A stretch of 64,000 nt of DNA from Rhyacophila brunnea (taxonomy: Eukaryota > Arthropoda > Insecta > Trichoptera > Rhyacophilidae): the NCBI GenBank assembly GCA_022495005.1, contig JAGYXB010001324.1, forward strand, positions 4,030,001 through 4,094,000, given 5' to 3'. Within the stretch, counting starts at the first letter, position 1. Every line of letters starts with the position of its first letter. The position numbers were made by a program, and so were the translations under genes. Positions 50,163 to 62,338 of the stretch are shown here, in pieces. The notes under the pieces are model-generated. The model saw only the letters and a program-made list of their open reading frames with translations. It was not told where the DNA came from and did no database searches.

Positions 50163-51306
50163 AATGGTGTTTAAATGTATTGTAATACATATTTTGTTGA
50201 CTCATTTCTTGAGAAAGGCCTCTGCAACCAGCTCTGAAACGTCGACATAAGGACCACCAAAAAAAATATTGCGATAACAAACAACCGTGAAAGCCACAAA
50301 ATGTTTTGTTGATTTGTAAGAGCCTCCGCGCTTCGCTAAACGTAATAGTAGACGACGAAGGGACGATCGTCCTGATGGTGACCGGTCTCCGATAAAGGAT
50401 GGAACAAAATAAAAAGTATGATTGTCAGTTAACTTAATATAATATAGGTATTTCTAGAGAAGGTATGCTTCAACGTATTTCATATGTACTTATGGTGATA
50501 TTTACTTATTTAGTTATAATACATTTACAACGAGGAAGCAAGTAACAAGGTTATGCTATCTCAGATGATATTGTGTGAATATTTGTTTAGGGTTTAGTGT
50601 CAATCACGTTATTATTAGAGCCGATAATACAAATAAAACTAACAAGTAGTCTGCTCCAATGGCAAAATAATTATACAAGAAGGAAAATTACTTCTCACTT
50701 ATGTTTATAATCATTTATCAAAATAAATAATATGTTATTATAATATATTATTTTTTACATCGAGGAATTTACTTAGGTACTCCAATAAAAATGTAAGTAT
50801 TACATCCCAAACGGAACCTAGAGTCACCGCTGTCAGCCAATTAAATTTATCCGAATATTCAAAAATTTGTCTGCCCAAATTGTATTAGATTGCAGATCTA
50901 TTTATATATCTCTATTTCTAAATTTTTGAATTCCATCGCGTTCGAGGGTCATTGTCAAAAGTTTTTAAAATCCATTTTTTTGTGAAAACTGTTCAGCTGA
51001 AAGGTATTTTATTCAAAAATTTTTAAATAAATATAACAATTTTCCCAATTCGAAATCTGTCCAAATATGATGGCGATCCTCTTCTCACGTCTTTGGATTT
51101 TTGTATTTAGAATATTGATCTGATTGATTGATTTCATCATGTATCACATAATATAACATTTCGAATAAAGTTAAAATAAAATATCGATAAGGTAATTAAT
51201 ATTCATTTATTTAATACACAAAAACCGATAGTCAATAATAACGCAATTCGATAAGCATTTCATGTATGACCTACTTCTACTAGTTTAAATTGTTGTAATA
51301 AGATAG

Positions 51307-51460
51307 GAGTCTCGTAGCGTAATTGGTTAATGCACAGATTGGCGCGACACCAATAGTTATACAGGTTCAAATCCCGTAGAGGTTACTATTTTTTCAAATA
51401 TGTTTTTTCTAGTGGGTGAGGTGTTTCCAAGTTATGTATGTTCGATATTTTGTTAGTTGA
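51307..51460 (+). repeat. tRNA-headed SINE, family 2
   Basis: tRNA-like head: A-box-like tagcgtaattggttaatgc, an anticodon-type stem attgg/ccaat with a 7-base loop, and B box ggttcaaatcc. The acceptor arms do not pair, so it is not a functional tRNA. The body ends in ccaagttatgtatgttcgat, a tail shared with the fragments at 11835, 33770 and 40965. Confidence 0.6.
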
Positions 51461-51620
51461 CTCCATAACTAATGTTATTAATCGTATCAACGCGCCAAGT
51501 TATCTGTATACCTATACGTATTTCAACATTCAATCTGACAAATAAATAAGGACATTTTTTCATACTATGGAATAATCTACATATACCTACTAATATGTCT
51601 TGCTCTTTTGCAACGTAAGT

Positions 51621-51812
51621 ATGCCTTACATTAATTATTATTGAATTTTATTTGGGGGTGCTGCCGATTATTGGTTCGAAGTATTTTATAAACGATTCCG
51701 GAATCGCTGTGTAGGTATGCCTTACATTAATTATTATTGAATTTTATTTGGGGGTGCTGCCGATTATTGGTTCGAAGTATTTTATAAACGATTCCGGAAT
51801 CGCTGTGTAGGT
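51621..51812. repeat. Perfect 96-bp tandem duplication
   Basis: Units 51621-51716 and 51717-51812 are identical as read, each from atgccttacattaatt to gaatcgctgtgtaggt. Confidence 0.93.
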
Positions 51813-52348
51813 GGCAATACAATGTTGTCATTTCTAAGTAATTTTATTAATATGAAAATTTAATATTGTTAGGCGTCTGACTATGACTATTGTAATAAAA
51901 TAATAATCGATGTAAATTACTTAGCAACTTAGGAATGAGTGACAGCAATGCCACGAGGACAGTGCATAGCATCTTTATATTAAGTACCGACCTACTAGTA
52001 TTTAATATGCACATATTTAAATGGTATCTCAAGCAATGGTACTTAAGTAATAACGTGGGTACTTATAACAGATTATCAATGCCCATACAATAAGGACGGA
52101 TCGGGGAACTCCACTAAATAGTATCAGAGCGAATAATCTGCAGAAAGTACCTACCTAGTACCTAGTACATGCTTAATTGCACAGCGCAGGTAGCTTGAAA
52201 GTATAAAGTGTATTGCAAAAAGAATATACTCATTAATTTAAATAATAACGTTTTTGTAGTAGTAGTAGAGTAGTAACGTAGTGTTCAATCATAGACTAAA
52301 TAAATAATTTGTTCAACGATGTTAATACACTAAATATACTTAATTAAC

Positions 52349-52551
52349 GCTTAAGCGTCGTGGGTCCCAGGTTCGAATCCTGAGTCTGGTAAGTACACAA
52401 TATATTGTTTTTCAATCTGTGTATGAATCAGAGTATGGACCTAATAGGTTGAGCAATTGGTTGACATTCATTTCTCGTAAAAACACAATCTGTTAATACA
52501 AACCTCCACTCTGTGAACGCCCATATGATTTTATTAGTATCGGACATGGTA
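52349..52551 (+). repeat. tRNA-derived SINE, family 1
   Basis: Starts in the head at gcttaagcgtcgtgggtccc (a short internal stretch of the head is deleted). It has the B box ggttcgaatcc, gaatcagagtatggacctaa, caaacctccactctgtgaac and the end cggacatggt. Confidence 0.85.
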
Positions 52552-54687
52552 GGCCAGGTAGGAGTTCAATACAATGTGTGTGCATATAAATGAAACATGA
52601 ACAGTCGAATGCAAAAAGCCAAAGATGAAAGGACGTTGAGCATCAGACAAGAAATGGCATAAGAAAGCAGACGAAAGTAAAATAAATGTGAGAGCCGATT
52701 CCGCCAAACTGATGAATTTATATCTGGATTGGATGTCGATCTGCGAACGAACAAGCGCTGGATAAATTCAGTCACACAATGCGCACTGAATGACGACATG
52801 CAGATCATCCCGAAATCAATGCATCGAAAGACTGATTACTTCAGAAGTAATACTTATGTAAGTACCAGCGAAAAAGCCCAGGGAAACTCTTCGTCCAGCA
52901 ATGGAACACCTAACTTAATTGATTAACTCTGGTTAAGACGCATTTACGCGAAACATACGCAGGTTCACAGAACAGACTAAAAATATTTGTCCCCTGCATC
53001 TTTTTTCGAGTGAATTGATTGTTTGCCATTCGTTATCGTTCATGAATTTAAACATACTATAAACATGATGCTCTTCCGTCAAAAGTTAGTACATACAGCT
53101 GCTTGCGTATTGTACTAATATTATCTGTATTAATGATTAATGAGTTAAAATCAAAAATATTTTGCAGAATAATTTAGATACAGCCGTGTTTTGTGGGCCC
53201 GAAAGAGATGCGGTTTCGCCGATTGTCAAAGAGGTAAATAGGTATCTAATATACGCAAAGTCAAAAATTAGTGTGTCGAGTTAGTAAGTTAGGACGATGA
53301 CTGTTGGATTGAGGATGTAAAATGTCACTAGGTACCTAACGGCCGATGTATTGCGCGGATAAAATTCAGATAATTTAAGGATATTATACTGTATAGCTGG
53401 TATTCGTTTACCCATTAGGTACTTAAAATTTATAATATTAATAAATGGATGCACTAAACATATTATGTAATACGCACTTTTCTAAAATATCATAGGTTCT
53501 AAATAAGGACCAAATAAGTAAACTATGAAAAAATGGTAAATAAAAATATCATTTTATTTTAGGTTTCGTGACGCGTCTTTACGACTACACATTACTATCG
53601 GTTGTACCTGGAATTATTGTCATTGCTTTATGACGTCAACAATGGTTAGAAATTAAAATACCAATGTACCTAAATGAATACTGAAATTTTCATTCAAAAA
53701 CTTAACACTTAAGTGGGTAGGTAACTAGCATCTAGGTAACCAGGTAGTAATTATTTTGCTATGGTTTATGATGATAACGATAAGTTTTATTTTAATTAGT
53801 ACGAAAGTACATAGATAACTAGGTAGGTAAGTACGTGCCTAAGTAATTATTGGAACGTACATAATAAATGGACCCTCGTACTTATTGCACCGCACCTATG
53901 ACTATTAAAATATTGGCTAATATAGGTTTTAATTGCATAGTTTGTACCTACAACGTGTCCAATACAGTGTAATGTAATACAATACACAACAGAAGGTACC
54001 TACATCAAAATTTTCTGGGCCATAGTAAACCAAATAAAAATATGTATCTATAGTTTATATCACAGTATGAATCTATATTTAGTACAGTAATAATTAATAA
54101 TACAAAATGCAATCAATTAAATAATAAAATCGAAACACGTTATGTACCTACCTAGGTCGGTTTTATCTACGACAGGAAAAAATATAAGATTTAAAGAAGT
54201 AGGTAAGAATACATACAAAAATAATAATATTTAAGTATGATTTTCCTTGACGTTAATTCCAACTTTGAGAAAAATATTGGTGAAGCCAGTGAACATAGAA
54301 TATGTTCTGTAGATGAAGAACATGGATTTATCAGTAATAAACATTATAGGTATTTCAATTGTACCTGCTCCCATAAATCTCTATGAACACATTGGACATT
54401 ATCAACTATTTTGGCCTTGCTTACATGCAGAGTTCCTCATCATCATAAGTTACCCAACGATCTAGAGCGGGTTCAAGCCTACTCCAAGAACTTCCTCCAT
54501 TTTCCACTACCCTGGGCCATTGTCTTCTTGTTGTCATCGTCCAACTACTGTCGGTCTGTGTCTGTCGACCACCGACTGTCCATCCTTGTTACCCGCCCAT
54601 CGGAGTCTACCAAATTGAATGAATGCGGAGATACATTCCACTGGGAAGAATTGTAGAGATCCAGGTGCAAATAGTTCCATCATTATA

Positions 54688-54711
54688 AAATTATCATTAT
54701 CATTATCATTG
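54688..54711. repeat. (ATTATC)n microsatellite beside the FOXO exon 1 donor
   Basis: Repeated attatc units (aattatcattatcattatc) about 80-105 bp inside intron 1. Confidence 0.75.
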
Positions 54712-54793
54712 GCGCAGATAAGCGCTTCGACGGAAGACAATCGTCCCTGTGGCTTATTAGTATTGGGTAGGTAGAGTTTGAAAACATATTTAC

Positions 54794-55037
54794 CCATGCT
54801 GGAGAGCTGATGTGTAGAGCATTTGTTGGAACCGGCATCCTCGGGAGGGTCGACATAATTCTCGGGACGAGGCAGCGGCCAAGTGTTGGACCTGGCGCGG
54901 GTCTGCGGCTCGAATCCCGTCTCGCCCAGCTCGCCCAACTCGGCCAACCCGCCCAGCCCGCTGAGCCCCCCCATCCCGCTCATGTCTCCCGGAGGAGTCT
55001 GCCACGGACTTCCGTACCCGCTGCCCTGCATATCCAT
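54794..55037 (-). CDS. foxo: FOXO transcription factor, coding exon 1 (N-terminus with first AKT site)
   Basis: First coding exon of the forkhead factor FOXO, the nuclear effector repressed by insulin/PI3K/AKT signalling. It encodes residues 1-81 plus the first base of codon 82. Residues 20-41 are a Gly/Leu/Glu-rich low-complexity stretch. Residues 47-60 read [14 protein letters not shown], the conserved first AKT site (RxRxxS/T, phospho-acceptor Thr52) and 14-3-3 docking segment, followed by the conserved [10 protein letters not shown]. The start at 55037 is the first ATG after an in-frame TGA at 55074-55076. The next Met is codon 3. The exon ends ATGG|gtaaatatg (intron GT at 54793-54792) and joins exon 2 in phase 1. 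GC and CpG are far higher than in the flanking introns. That the product is FOXO is established family knowledge; start and donor are read from sequence. The 5'UTR limit is unknown. Confidence 0.95.
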
Positions 55038-55039
55038 CG

Positions 55040-56430
55040 GAAGATTTTTGAGACGGTTGATTATTTCACACGATCACTGAAGCAACGAGCACTCGGATCT
55101 ATCGCTCGCGGGCTAGTGCTAGTCTATATCGTAGGAAACACTCAGTTTATGAACAGTTTATGAAGCACGCAACACTGACAGTCTTTCCATGGTGTTAAAT
55201 TCGCGGTCGGCCAGAAAGTGTTCGCTCGGCGGCGTGTCGTCTTTCGTCTCCTGCGATCTCAGCCGCTCAGCAGACGCGGCGGGGTCAATCGTCCCTCAAA
55301 TTATGTAGAGCGGAGGATATTATACAGTCTCGGGCTTTGGCCGAATTTGAAATTCAATTCGCGCGAGCTACATTAACGGAACACGGCGCAGGAAGGCCGA
55401 CGGCGCTGACTTTCCGGATTGTTTTGGGTCGCGGCGTTATCGGCGGGAACGACTTTCGACGTCGGTTTCGCGCGCGAGCGTCGCTCGGGTGATTTCTGCA
55501 GGCGGGGATTTACGACGGCGTACACAAACAATCGAACGGCGCACGTGTTTCCGCACGAGAGTGGAAGACGTCACTTTGCACCGGCGCGTCGGGAGGACGG
55601 CAGTCGACCTCGGGGAGGAAGAGATGCCGGTGCACTAGATGTTCCTCGGGAAGGCCCGGATGACAACACTAATCGCGGGAGTCGACTATCAAAGGTCACA
55701 GCGGCGGCGACGGCGAGCGCGAGTTCGAGATAGTGCGCGTCGTGTTGTTTGTGTTGCGTCCCTCTCTGCGGGGTCTCGCTCGCGCGGAGATTTTAAATTC
55801 GTGGCACGCCAGCGACCGGTCCGCGGCAGCCCCTCGTCACCCGCGCTCCGATTCCTTCTTCGCTAAATATACTCGGCGTTGGCACTGCGTAATTTCATGT
55901 CGGCGCCGCACGTGAGCGATGCGAATTCGAAACTTCGCCTTCCGCCGGGTCCTGGCCTCCGCGACTCCGGAGCCGGGAGCGAGATGTCGGACGTCGTCGA
56001 CCCGAATTGATAAGGCGGCCGCACGGAGGAGCGCGACCACGTTACGGATCTCTTATCTCCGGATGAAAACTTGATCACGATGTCACCGCGAACGCGATGC
56101 GCCAGATCGAAGATCACACTTTTGCACTGAGTTCTCACACTGGAAAATGTCGACAGGTATTGTTATTCGTAGATGTAAACAAAACACGCGGTTTCGTCGC
56201 GGTGTATTGCTGCGTAGTAATAGACGTATATTTAAAGCGCCACGTCTCTACACGCGACCACACTGCGAGCTGGCGCACACAGACTGAAAACGAAAACGAA
56301 ACGGAGGTTCTCTCGCGATTACGCGCTCATTCGTTCAAATCGTTCGGTATCTTTCGTTTGTCTCCGGCGGCCTTCGCCGGCGCGTGCGTACTGCGCCGGC
56401 CGATCAGATGGAGCCACCGGCCACACGAAT
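55040..56430 (-). promoter_or_regulatory. CpG-rich 5' flank of FOXO: probable 5'UTR and promoter
   Basis: About 1.4 kb directly upstream of the FOXO start codon is GC- and CpG-rich (many cgcg, cggcg and gcgcg words), in sharp contrast with the AT-rich DNA on both sides. Long ORFs in several frames here are a by-product of high GC. The transcription start cannot be fixed. A TCAGT-type arthropod initiator on the minus strand at 56126-56130 is one of several chance-level candidates. An exact DAF-16/FOXO element lies at 56175-56182. Promoter function is inferred from position and composition. Confidence 0.65.
56175..56182 (-). promoter_or_regulatory. Exact DAF-16/FOXO binding element TTGTTTAC upstream of foxo
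   Basis: On the minus strand this reads TTGTTTAC, the published DAF-16 family binding element, about 1.14 kb upstream of the FOXO ATG. It would suit autoregulation. At least five other exact copies occur elsewhere in this AT-rich window (near 7409, 34100, 43742, 46884 and 59046), so the match alone is weak. Confidence 0.3.
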
Positions 56431-56609
56431 ATGAAAATGCTCCTCCAACTTTACTTTCCACGATGTTGTGTTTTTTTATGGCACACATGTGTGTACACTA
56501 CTTTTTACATTTATGCAAATTGTGCTCGAGAAAAATACTATCACACGCTTTAGCAAGTCTGATAATGTAATAAAATGTGTTTGATGTTATTATTATTTGT
56601 ATTACGGAG

Positions 56610-56640
56610 TGTGTACAATAATAATAATAATAATTACAAA
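56610..56640. repeat. (AAT)n microsatellite
   Basis: caataataataataataatt run just outside the CpG-rich FOXO upstream block. Confidence 0.8.
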
Positions 56641-59290
56641 GCACTCAATATAATAAAATACATTGTCTAACATTATAAATAATATCTAGTTAAGTCTTTC
56701 AAGTTATAGGAGGTACTCTTAGCCGAAAAATGCAAGACACATTATATTATTATACCCTGAACTACAATACAAATAAATTACAAAGAATATTAATACAGTA
56801 CACAATCTAGCTTGATTCTAATTAGGTTCTGACCAGCCTCATTTTATTTAACAAATTAAATATTTATACTTAGTCGAATGTCACACAAAGTACGGCATGT
56901 AACATGTGAGTACCTGCGTAACAATAAGACAGGTATATGAGTAAATAATGGGATAAAAGCAGTTTTCACACCACCATATTGAAAAGTGATTCAAACACGT
57001 AGGTAACTACCTAAACCTACCTAATTTGTAAAAAAATGTTATTTTTTCTATTATTTACTTATATAATTATTTTCAAAGAAACGTAATTAGCTTTGGTGTG
57101 TTTTCTGATGCTGGCTTTCACACTGGCCCAAGTCGGATGAATATATCTGGTCACGTGGTGTTCACCATTGTGAAGAGGGTGACATACGCGTTGGCCGGAA
57201 AATGTTTGCCGTCTATCGACACAGTGTCGGTGTTCAACATGCATTAAAGGGCTCCGACGTACGCTGAACTTGGGCCATTGTAAAGACCCAGCAATAGTAC
57301 TACCTAATGCAGAGATGGTGAACCTACGACGGGAGTGTCACTAAGTGATACGCGGAAAAAATCTAATAACTGAAAAATTCAAAAAGTACCTAATACTCGT
57401 AGTTTTGTAGAAATTCATTACCTCTCGAAAACAAGAATATTTTTTTTCTCGAGAATTCGGGATTGGTTTATTGATCTCTCGAAGTATATATTTATTTCTT
57501 AACTTATCGCACGGATTTTCTGTTCCGGTTCAAAGTTAGGTGATTTTTTTCCTCAGGGAATTTAAAATTTTCCGTTTTAGTCAACGGTTTCCTTTCTCCG
57601 TTTCAAATTTTTGGTTTGTTATTTTTTCTCTCTGAAATAAAAATTTCTCATAATATTCTTAAAGATTCTTATTTATGATTTCTCGAGAAATGCCAATTTT
57701 TAAAAATCGTAAAATTCATATTATCTCGAGATTTACATTATAAATTTAAACGCGTATTAAACAATATGTTATTCACAAGAGTTCCGTCTGTATGAATTGA
57801 AGTTTGTCACGTAACCGAAACGCGCATTCAAAATTGAGGACGTTTAGGAGGTTTTTTAGGTATTTCAAGAATTTTATGGTCATTAAGTCATAAACAAAGT
57901 TCGGCTTCAAAATCTTGGTATAATATGGAGACTGTCTTCTGTTCTATGGTACCAACAATGTTATCTATAAGCTGTGCAATTTTTATAAATTTTGGTCTAA
58001 GTATGTCTCTGTTTTTGGTCAAACGGGATCGTAAAGACAGATATATACAATACAAGTAGGTATATATATTAAGAGGTAGTAAAGACTACTGAACCAAGCT
58101 TACTATAATAATATTATGGGCGATTGATTGATTATCCATAAAATATCCATAGTATTAGATACCTATAATAAATAATCACCTGAGCCAGCGCCATCTTTAG
58201 ATAAATAAAGCCTGAGCATAACTTTTAGCACAAGCAACGAGTGGTCCACTTTTCAGCTGTCAAAATCAGATCCCAGATTGCTTGACATATTGATTCACCC
58301 TTTCTCGTTTCAAATTGAAATATAAAAAAATCTCAAATCAAATATATTAACTATCAGTGTTATTTATAAATAATATAAATTCTCGTTATTTATCAGCTGT
58401 CAAAGTCAGACTAGTCCTTCACACAAAAACCGATAGTAATATCGATTTCCAAAAAATATGTAGCATTGATATAATGTGCATTACATTTTTTGTAGAAGGT
58501 GTGTTAATGCTAGTGTATTATTTAGCATGTAACTCATCTATCCGAATCAAACCATTCCCTGTGTGAACACTACAACAGTATGAGCACTCTATAATATATT
58601 ATGACAATGACAGGTCATCCATAGACAACAACGGGAGGGGCGAAAAAAGTAGGACCAGTCGATGTGAATGTATCGGCTTTCTACTTGAGTCGGCAATGCC
58701 TGAGCCCAAACTTACATGCTAAAAGAATTTTCCTTTGTAGTACCAGTTACTAATAGAATTCGTAATTATTATTAATAATTAGAACTTAATCAAAAACAGG
58801 TGCTTTCACCTGTTGATTAATAATGTAACAATTTAAATGAGTAATAATTATTAGTAATAACTAAACAAGTTCTTTGATGTAGGTAAGCTGATTGATTTCA
58901 TTAATTTGGTATAAGACATTTTCGTTTTTCAAATAGTACCTAGATACAAAGTCAATTTTTGATTACCTACGAAGTTATCTGTTTTTGCTTATTTACTTTA
59001 AATTGTTGTACTTAAACAAAATGATTTTCAATTAAATAAATAAAAGTAAACAATATCAATATCGTACAAAAATAACAAAACTTTATGTTTTTGGTAAAAG
59101 CAATATTATGGTATATTATTGCGTATATATGTACCTACCTATAATACGTATACCACAATGTGTATAATAACAATGAATGTTTTTGAATTTAATAAAATAT
59201 ATTTTTGATAATTTCCTAAATAACTGGCGCAATTTTCTCGCACGTAACAACTCGCACGCTACTTGGACCGCGTCCTACTCATCCAAGTTA

Positions 59291-59367
59291 ACTTGGATAG
59301 GAATACATAGTAATATGAAGCTGTCACTTGGATGAGACATCTTCATACTAATTATTCCTATCCAAGT
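59291..59367. repeat. Hairpin with repeated ACTTGGA words
   Basis: The left arm acttggataggaatacatag pairs with a right arm ending ctatccaagt, about 27-30 bp each with a 20-base loop. The neighbourhood (59260-59400) repeats acttgga/tccaagt at least seven times, including two acttggaccg(c/t)gtc copies. Probably a small fold-back transposon. Confidence 0.6.
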
Positions 59368-59454
59368 CTACTTGGATCGTACTTGGACCGTGTCAACGCG
59401 GCTTAACACAACGATAAATATTTCAAAGTATTACGCAACCCGAATGCAATATAA

Positions 59455-59562
59455 ATTATAAAAATTATGTGTTACATCGCGGCTGGTCACACGCGAAAAA
59501 TACACTCTGATTTGTTTTCCTAAACGCGCCAATAGAAGTATAACTTCAAAAAAAAGCTTAAA
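59455..59562 (+). repeat. Right-end fragment of the 7160-type repeat
   Basis: attatgtgttacatcgcgg, aaaaatacactctgatttg and aacgcgccaatagaagtata match 7610-7690 in the same order. Confidence 0.6.
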
Positions 59563-59579
59563 AAAACAATATAATCACC

Positions 59580-60760
59580 TGCATAGGTTGTATGAGTGCC
59601 TAGACATTTTCCAGTGCTTTTATAAGAATGTAGACTAAAGTAAATAGTATCATGACATCTACTTTAGTATTTCATAAACTATCATCTACTACCTACACTC
59701 TACAGGGATTTCATAATAACCTAATATATTCGCCTAGTATGAAAATATCATTATTCATTATTTAAATTTAGTAAGAATGCGAAAATTCTAAAAGAAATTG
59801 CCATGGTAACTATTAAACAATAATCAAAAACGAATTGTCTTTAATCGATTATAAACCAATATACCTACATAAGTTTATGAGTGCCTAATACATTTTTTCC
59901 AGTGCGTCGATAAGAATGTAGTGAATATTTGAAAAATAGAACATTATGATAATTTTATATTTTTTCACAAACAATCTACCTTATCTATGAGCTTTATATT
60001 ATGAGAGCCTAATACATTTTTTTTAAATATGCGATATGAATATTATTTTAAGCTAGGTGAAAATTCTAGAAGACATTGCCATTTTTTTAAAACAATCTAC
60101 CTGCAGGGTACTATGCGAGCCTGATACATTTTTTTCAAAATATGCGATATGAATATTATTTTAAGCGTAGTAATAAATATGTGAAAATTGTAGAAGGCAT
60201 TGTCATTTTTCATACACAATCTACCTGCAGGGTCTTACGACAGCCTAATACATTTTTTTTCAAAATATGCGATTTGAATATTATTTTAAGCTAGGTGAAA
60301 ATTCTAGAAGACAATGACATTTTTTCAAAAACAATCTACCTGCAGGGTTCTATGAGAGCCTAATACATTTTTTTAAAAACAGGCAAATCAAAAATAGGTG
60401 ATAATTGTAGAAGGCATTACCATTTTTCATAAACAATCTATCTGCAGGGGTTTATGAGGGCCTAATACATTTTTTAAATTTGCAATATCGATATTATTTT
60501 AAGCTTAGTAATAAATAGGTGAAAATTGTAGAAGGCATTGCCATTTTTCATAAACAATCTACCTGCAGGGGTATATGAGAGCCTAATACATTTTTTTCAA
60601 AATATGCAATTTCAACAATATTTTAATAAATAAGTAATAAATAGGTGAAAATTCTATTTTTAAATATGTATGCAATATATTTTAAGCTTAGTATTAAAAA
60701 CGTGAAAATTTTAGAAGGCATAGCCATAACCAAGATAATTTTTAAATAATAATAAAAACT
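59580..60760. repeat. Degenerate satellite-like tandem array
   Basis: The unit of roughly 100-125 bp is marked by ctacctgcaggg, gagcctaatacattttttt, atatgcgatatgaatatta and gtagaaggcattgcc. PstI-type ctgcag anchors occur at 60101, 60225, 60340, 60442 and 60564 (spacings 124, 115, 102, 122). More degraded units extend left to about 59580. A lone monomer is at 62048-62200. Confidence 0.8.
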
Positions 60761-61830
60761 ATTTTCATGATTATTTTTATTTTAACTATACCGATTCTTA
60801 CATTTACAAAGCATTTTAGTTACTAAACCAAATAAATAACTTTTTATAAAAAAATTCAGTCGCTAGTGCTGTCGACAACCTCATTAATTAATAAGGTTTT
60901 TAATAGTCTTTGTTTTTATCCATTTTTATGAGAAGTATTTTGGGGTTTTTCACATATTGGAATAGCTCTATATAAACATAAACCAACATTCTTTGGTGTT
61001 ACATCAGAATATTCAATAATTGTCCTCGTTTCTCTCATTTCACAGCCCTAGATCTGTATTCTTTTAGTTTACTTTCTCCCATGACAGAATGTGTCATTAA
61101 TATAATTATAGGGTACTTATTTTTGAAGAGGTTTCTTAACTTATTTGTTCCACATTTTTAAATTTGGTAATAAATAAAATATATACATACTTGCTTTCAA
61201 CGGTTATAACATAATATACATCATTATTATAAGCATGGATGTTTACAACTTGAAAACAATAATTATTACGTTTGAAGTAAAAAATGATGGATTGTTGAAG
61301 AATTATTGGAGTATTTATTCCTAAAAAAATAATTTCATCTACCAAAAAATATTATTTTTAAATATTAATTATTCATATATAGAACATAGGTAATACATTA
61401 TTGTGTCAATTGTAAAAGATGTGTAAATGGATATTATCGTCGGTCTATCTTGTGAAACTCATAAATCTTGTTTTTGTCAAAAATTTGATTTTTATTAAAT
61501 ACGTTAGTATCACTGAATATCTCTGTAAAATTAGTGCTCCCATCTTATCATTTCAAAAATCAATCCAAAAAACCTTGTAAATCGTGTCCATATACCGGAC
61601 ATATTGACAAATCTCATAAATGAATTGTAACCATCCGCTCTTTTTTTATCATTTTATGAATTTTCCAAATTCTATTTCCAACCCTTGAAAAAAGTTGAGA
61701 TTTATGATGTTTACAAGATAGAACAACGTTATTATAATAATTATTATGTGGAATTACGAAATATACATAGAAAATGTGTGTCCACTATTAATGAGATTAC
61801 GATTATTCAGTTTTAATTTAGTTAAACACC

Positions 61831-62038
61831 CACGATGGCCGCGCGGGTTAAGCGTCGGCCTATATTGTTGTGGGTGCCAGGTTCGAATCCTGAGTCTGGC
61901 AAGTACACGTTATATTGTTTTTCAATTTGTGTATGAGTCAGAGTATGGACCTAATAGGTTGAGCAAGTGGCTGACATCCATTTCTCGTAAAAACAATCTG
62001 TGGAGGCCCATATGATCCTATTAGGATGGGACATGGTC
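61831..62038 (+). repeat. tRNA-derived SINE, family 1
   Basis: Complete head cacgatggccgcgcgggtta, B box ggttcgaatcc, body tgagtcagagtatggaccta. The acaaacctccact segment is deleted in front of ctgtggaggcccatatgatc. Ends gggacatggtc. Confidence 0.87.
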
Positions 62039-62338
62039 AGGAGGATAATATATCAATATACCTACCTGCAATGGTTTTATGAGTGCCAAATACATTTTCC
62101 ATTGTATATATTACTATTATAAGAATGACGTGAATATTCGAAAAGTGGATTGATTGGATCATGATACTTTTGTATTTCACAAACCATCTACATTACGTCC
62201 TTCTATAATCTATACCCATAATACCAGGTACCCTAAATAATTGATGTATTTTGTGATTTTGTCTGCACGCAAAAAAACATTGTTGTAATAATATACTATT
62301 ATATTATCATATTGTCTTATTAAGAAAACGGAAGAGAG

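Larger units (their letters stand above)
31442..54793 (-). other. foxo: FOXO intron 1 (23.35 kb)
   Basis: Phase-1 intron bounded by gtaaatatg at the exon 1 donor and ttcccacag at the exon 2 acceptor. It is AT-rich and heavily invaded by transposons: hAT elements at 40167, 44817 and 47703, SINEs at 34990 and 42243, LINE tails, a MITE 97 bp from the acceptor, and tandem duplications at 32278 and 51621. I see no further exon in the correct phase. The one patch whose base composition resembles the FOXO exons is 34505-34690, listed separately. Stretches not otherwise annotated hold only AT-rich sequence and simple repeats. Confidence 0.85.

Noticed and set aside
52690..52926. ORF next to a SINE
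   Set aside because: No domain; probably transposon-flanking sequence.
54810..55163. 117-codon plus-strand ORF over FOXO exon 1
   Set aside because: Antisense shadow of the GC-rich exon; Pro/Leu-rich with no domain.
55419..55866. Overlapping Arg/Ala-rich ORFs in the FOXO upstream block
   Set aside because: By-product of GC-rich sequence; several frames are open at once.
56097..56570. 157-codon plus-strand ORF upstream of foxo
   Set aside because: It lies in the CpG-rich promoter block where stops are rare, resembles no family and runs into AT-rich low-complexity sequence. No splice or start context supports a divergent gene.
57059..57300. Possible degraded zinc-finger segment on the minus strand
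   Set aside because: His/Cys are frequent but the C2H2 spacing is not satisfied in any frame.
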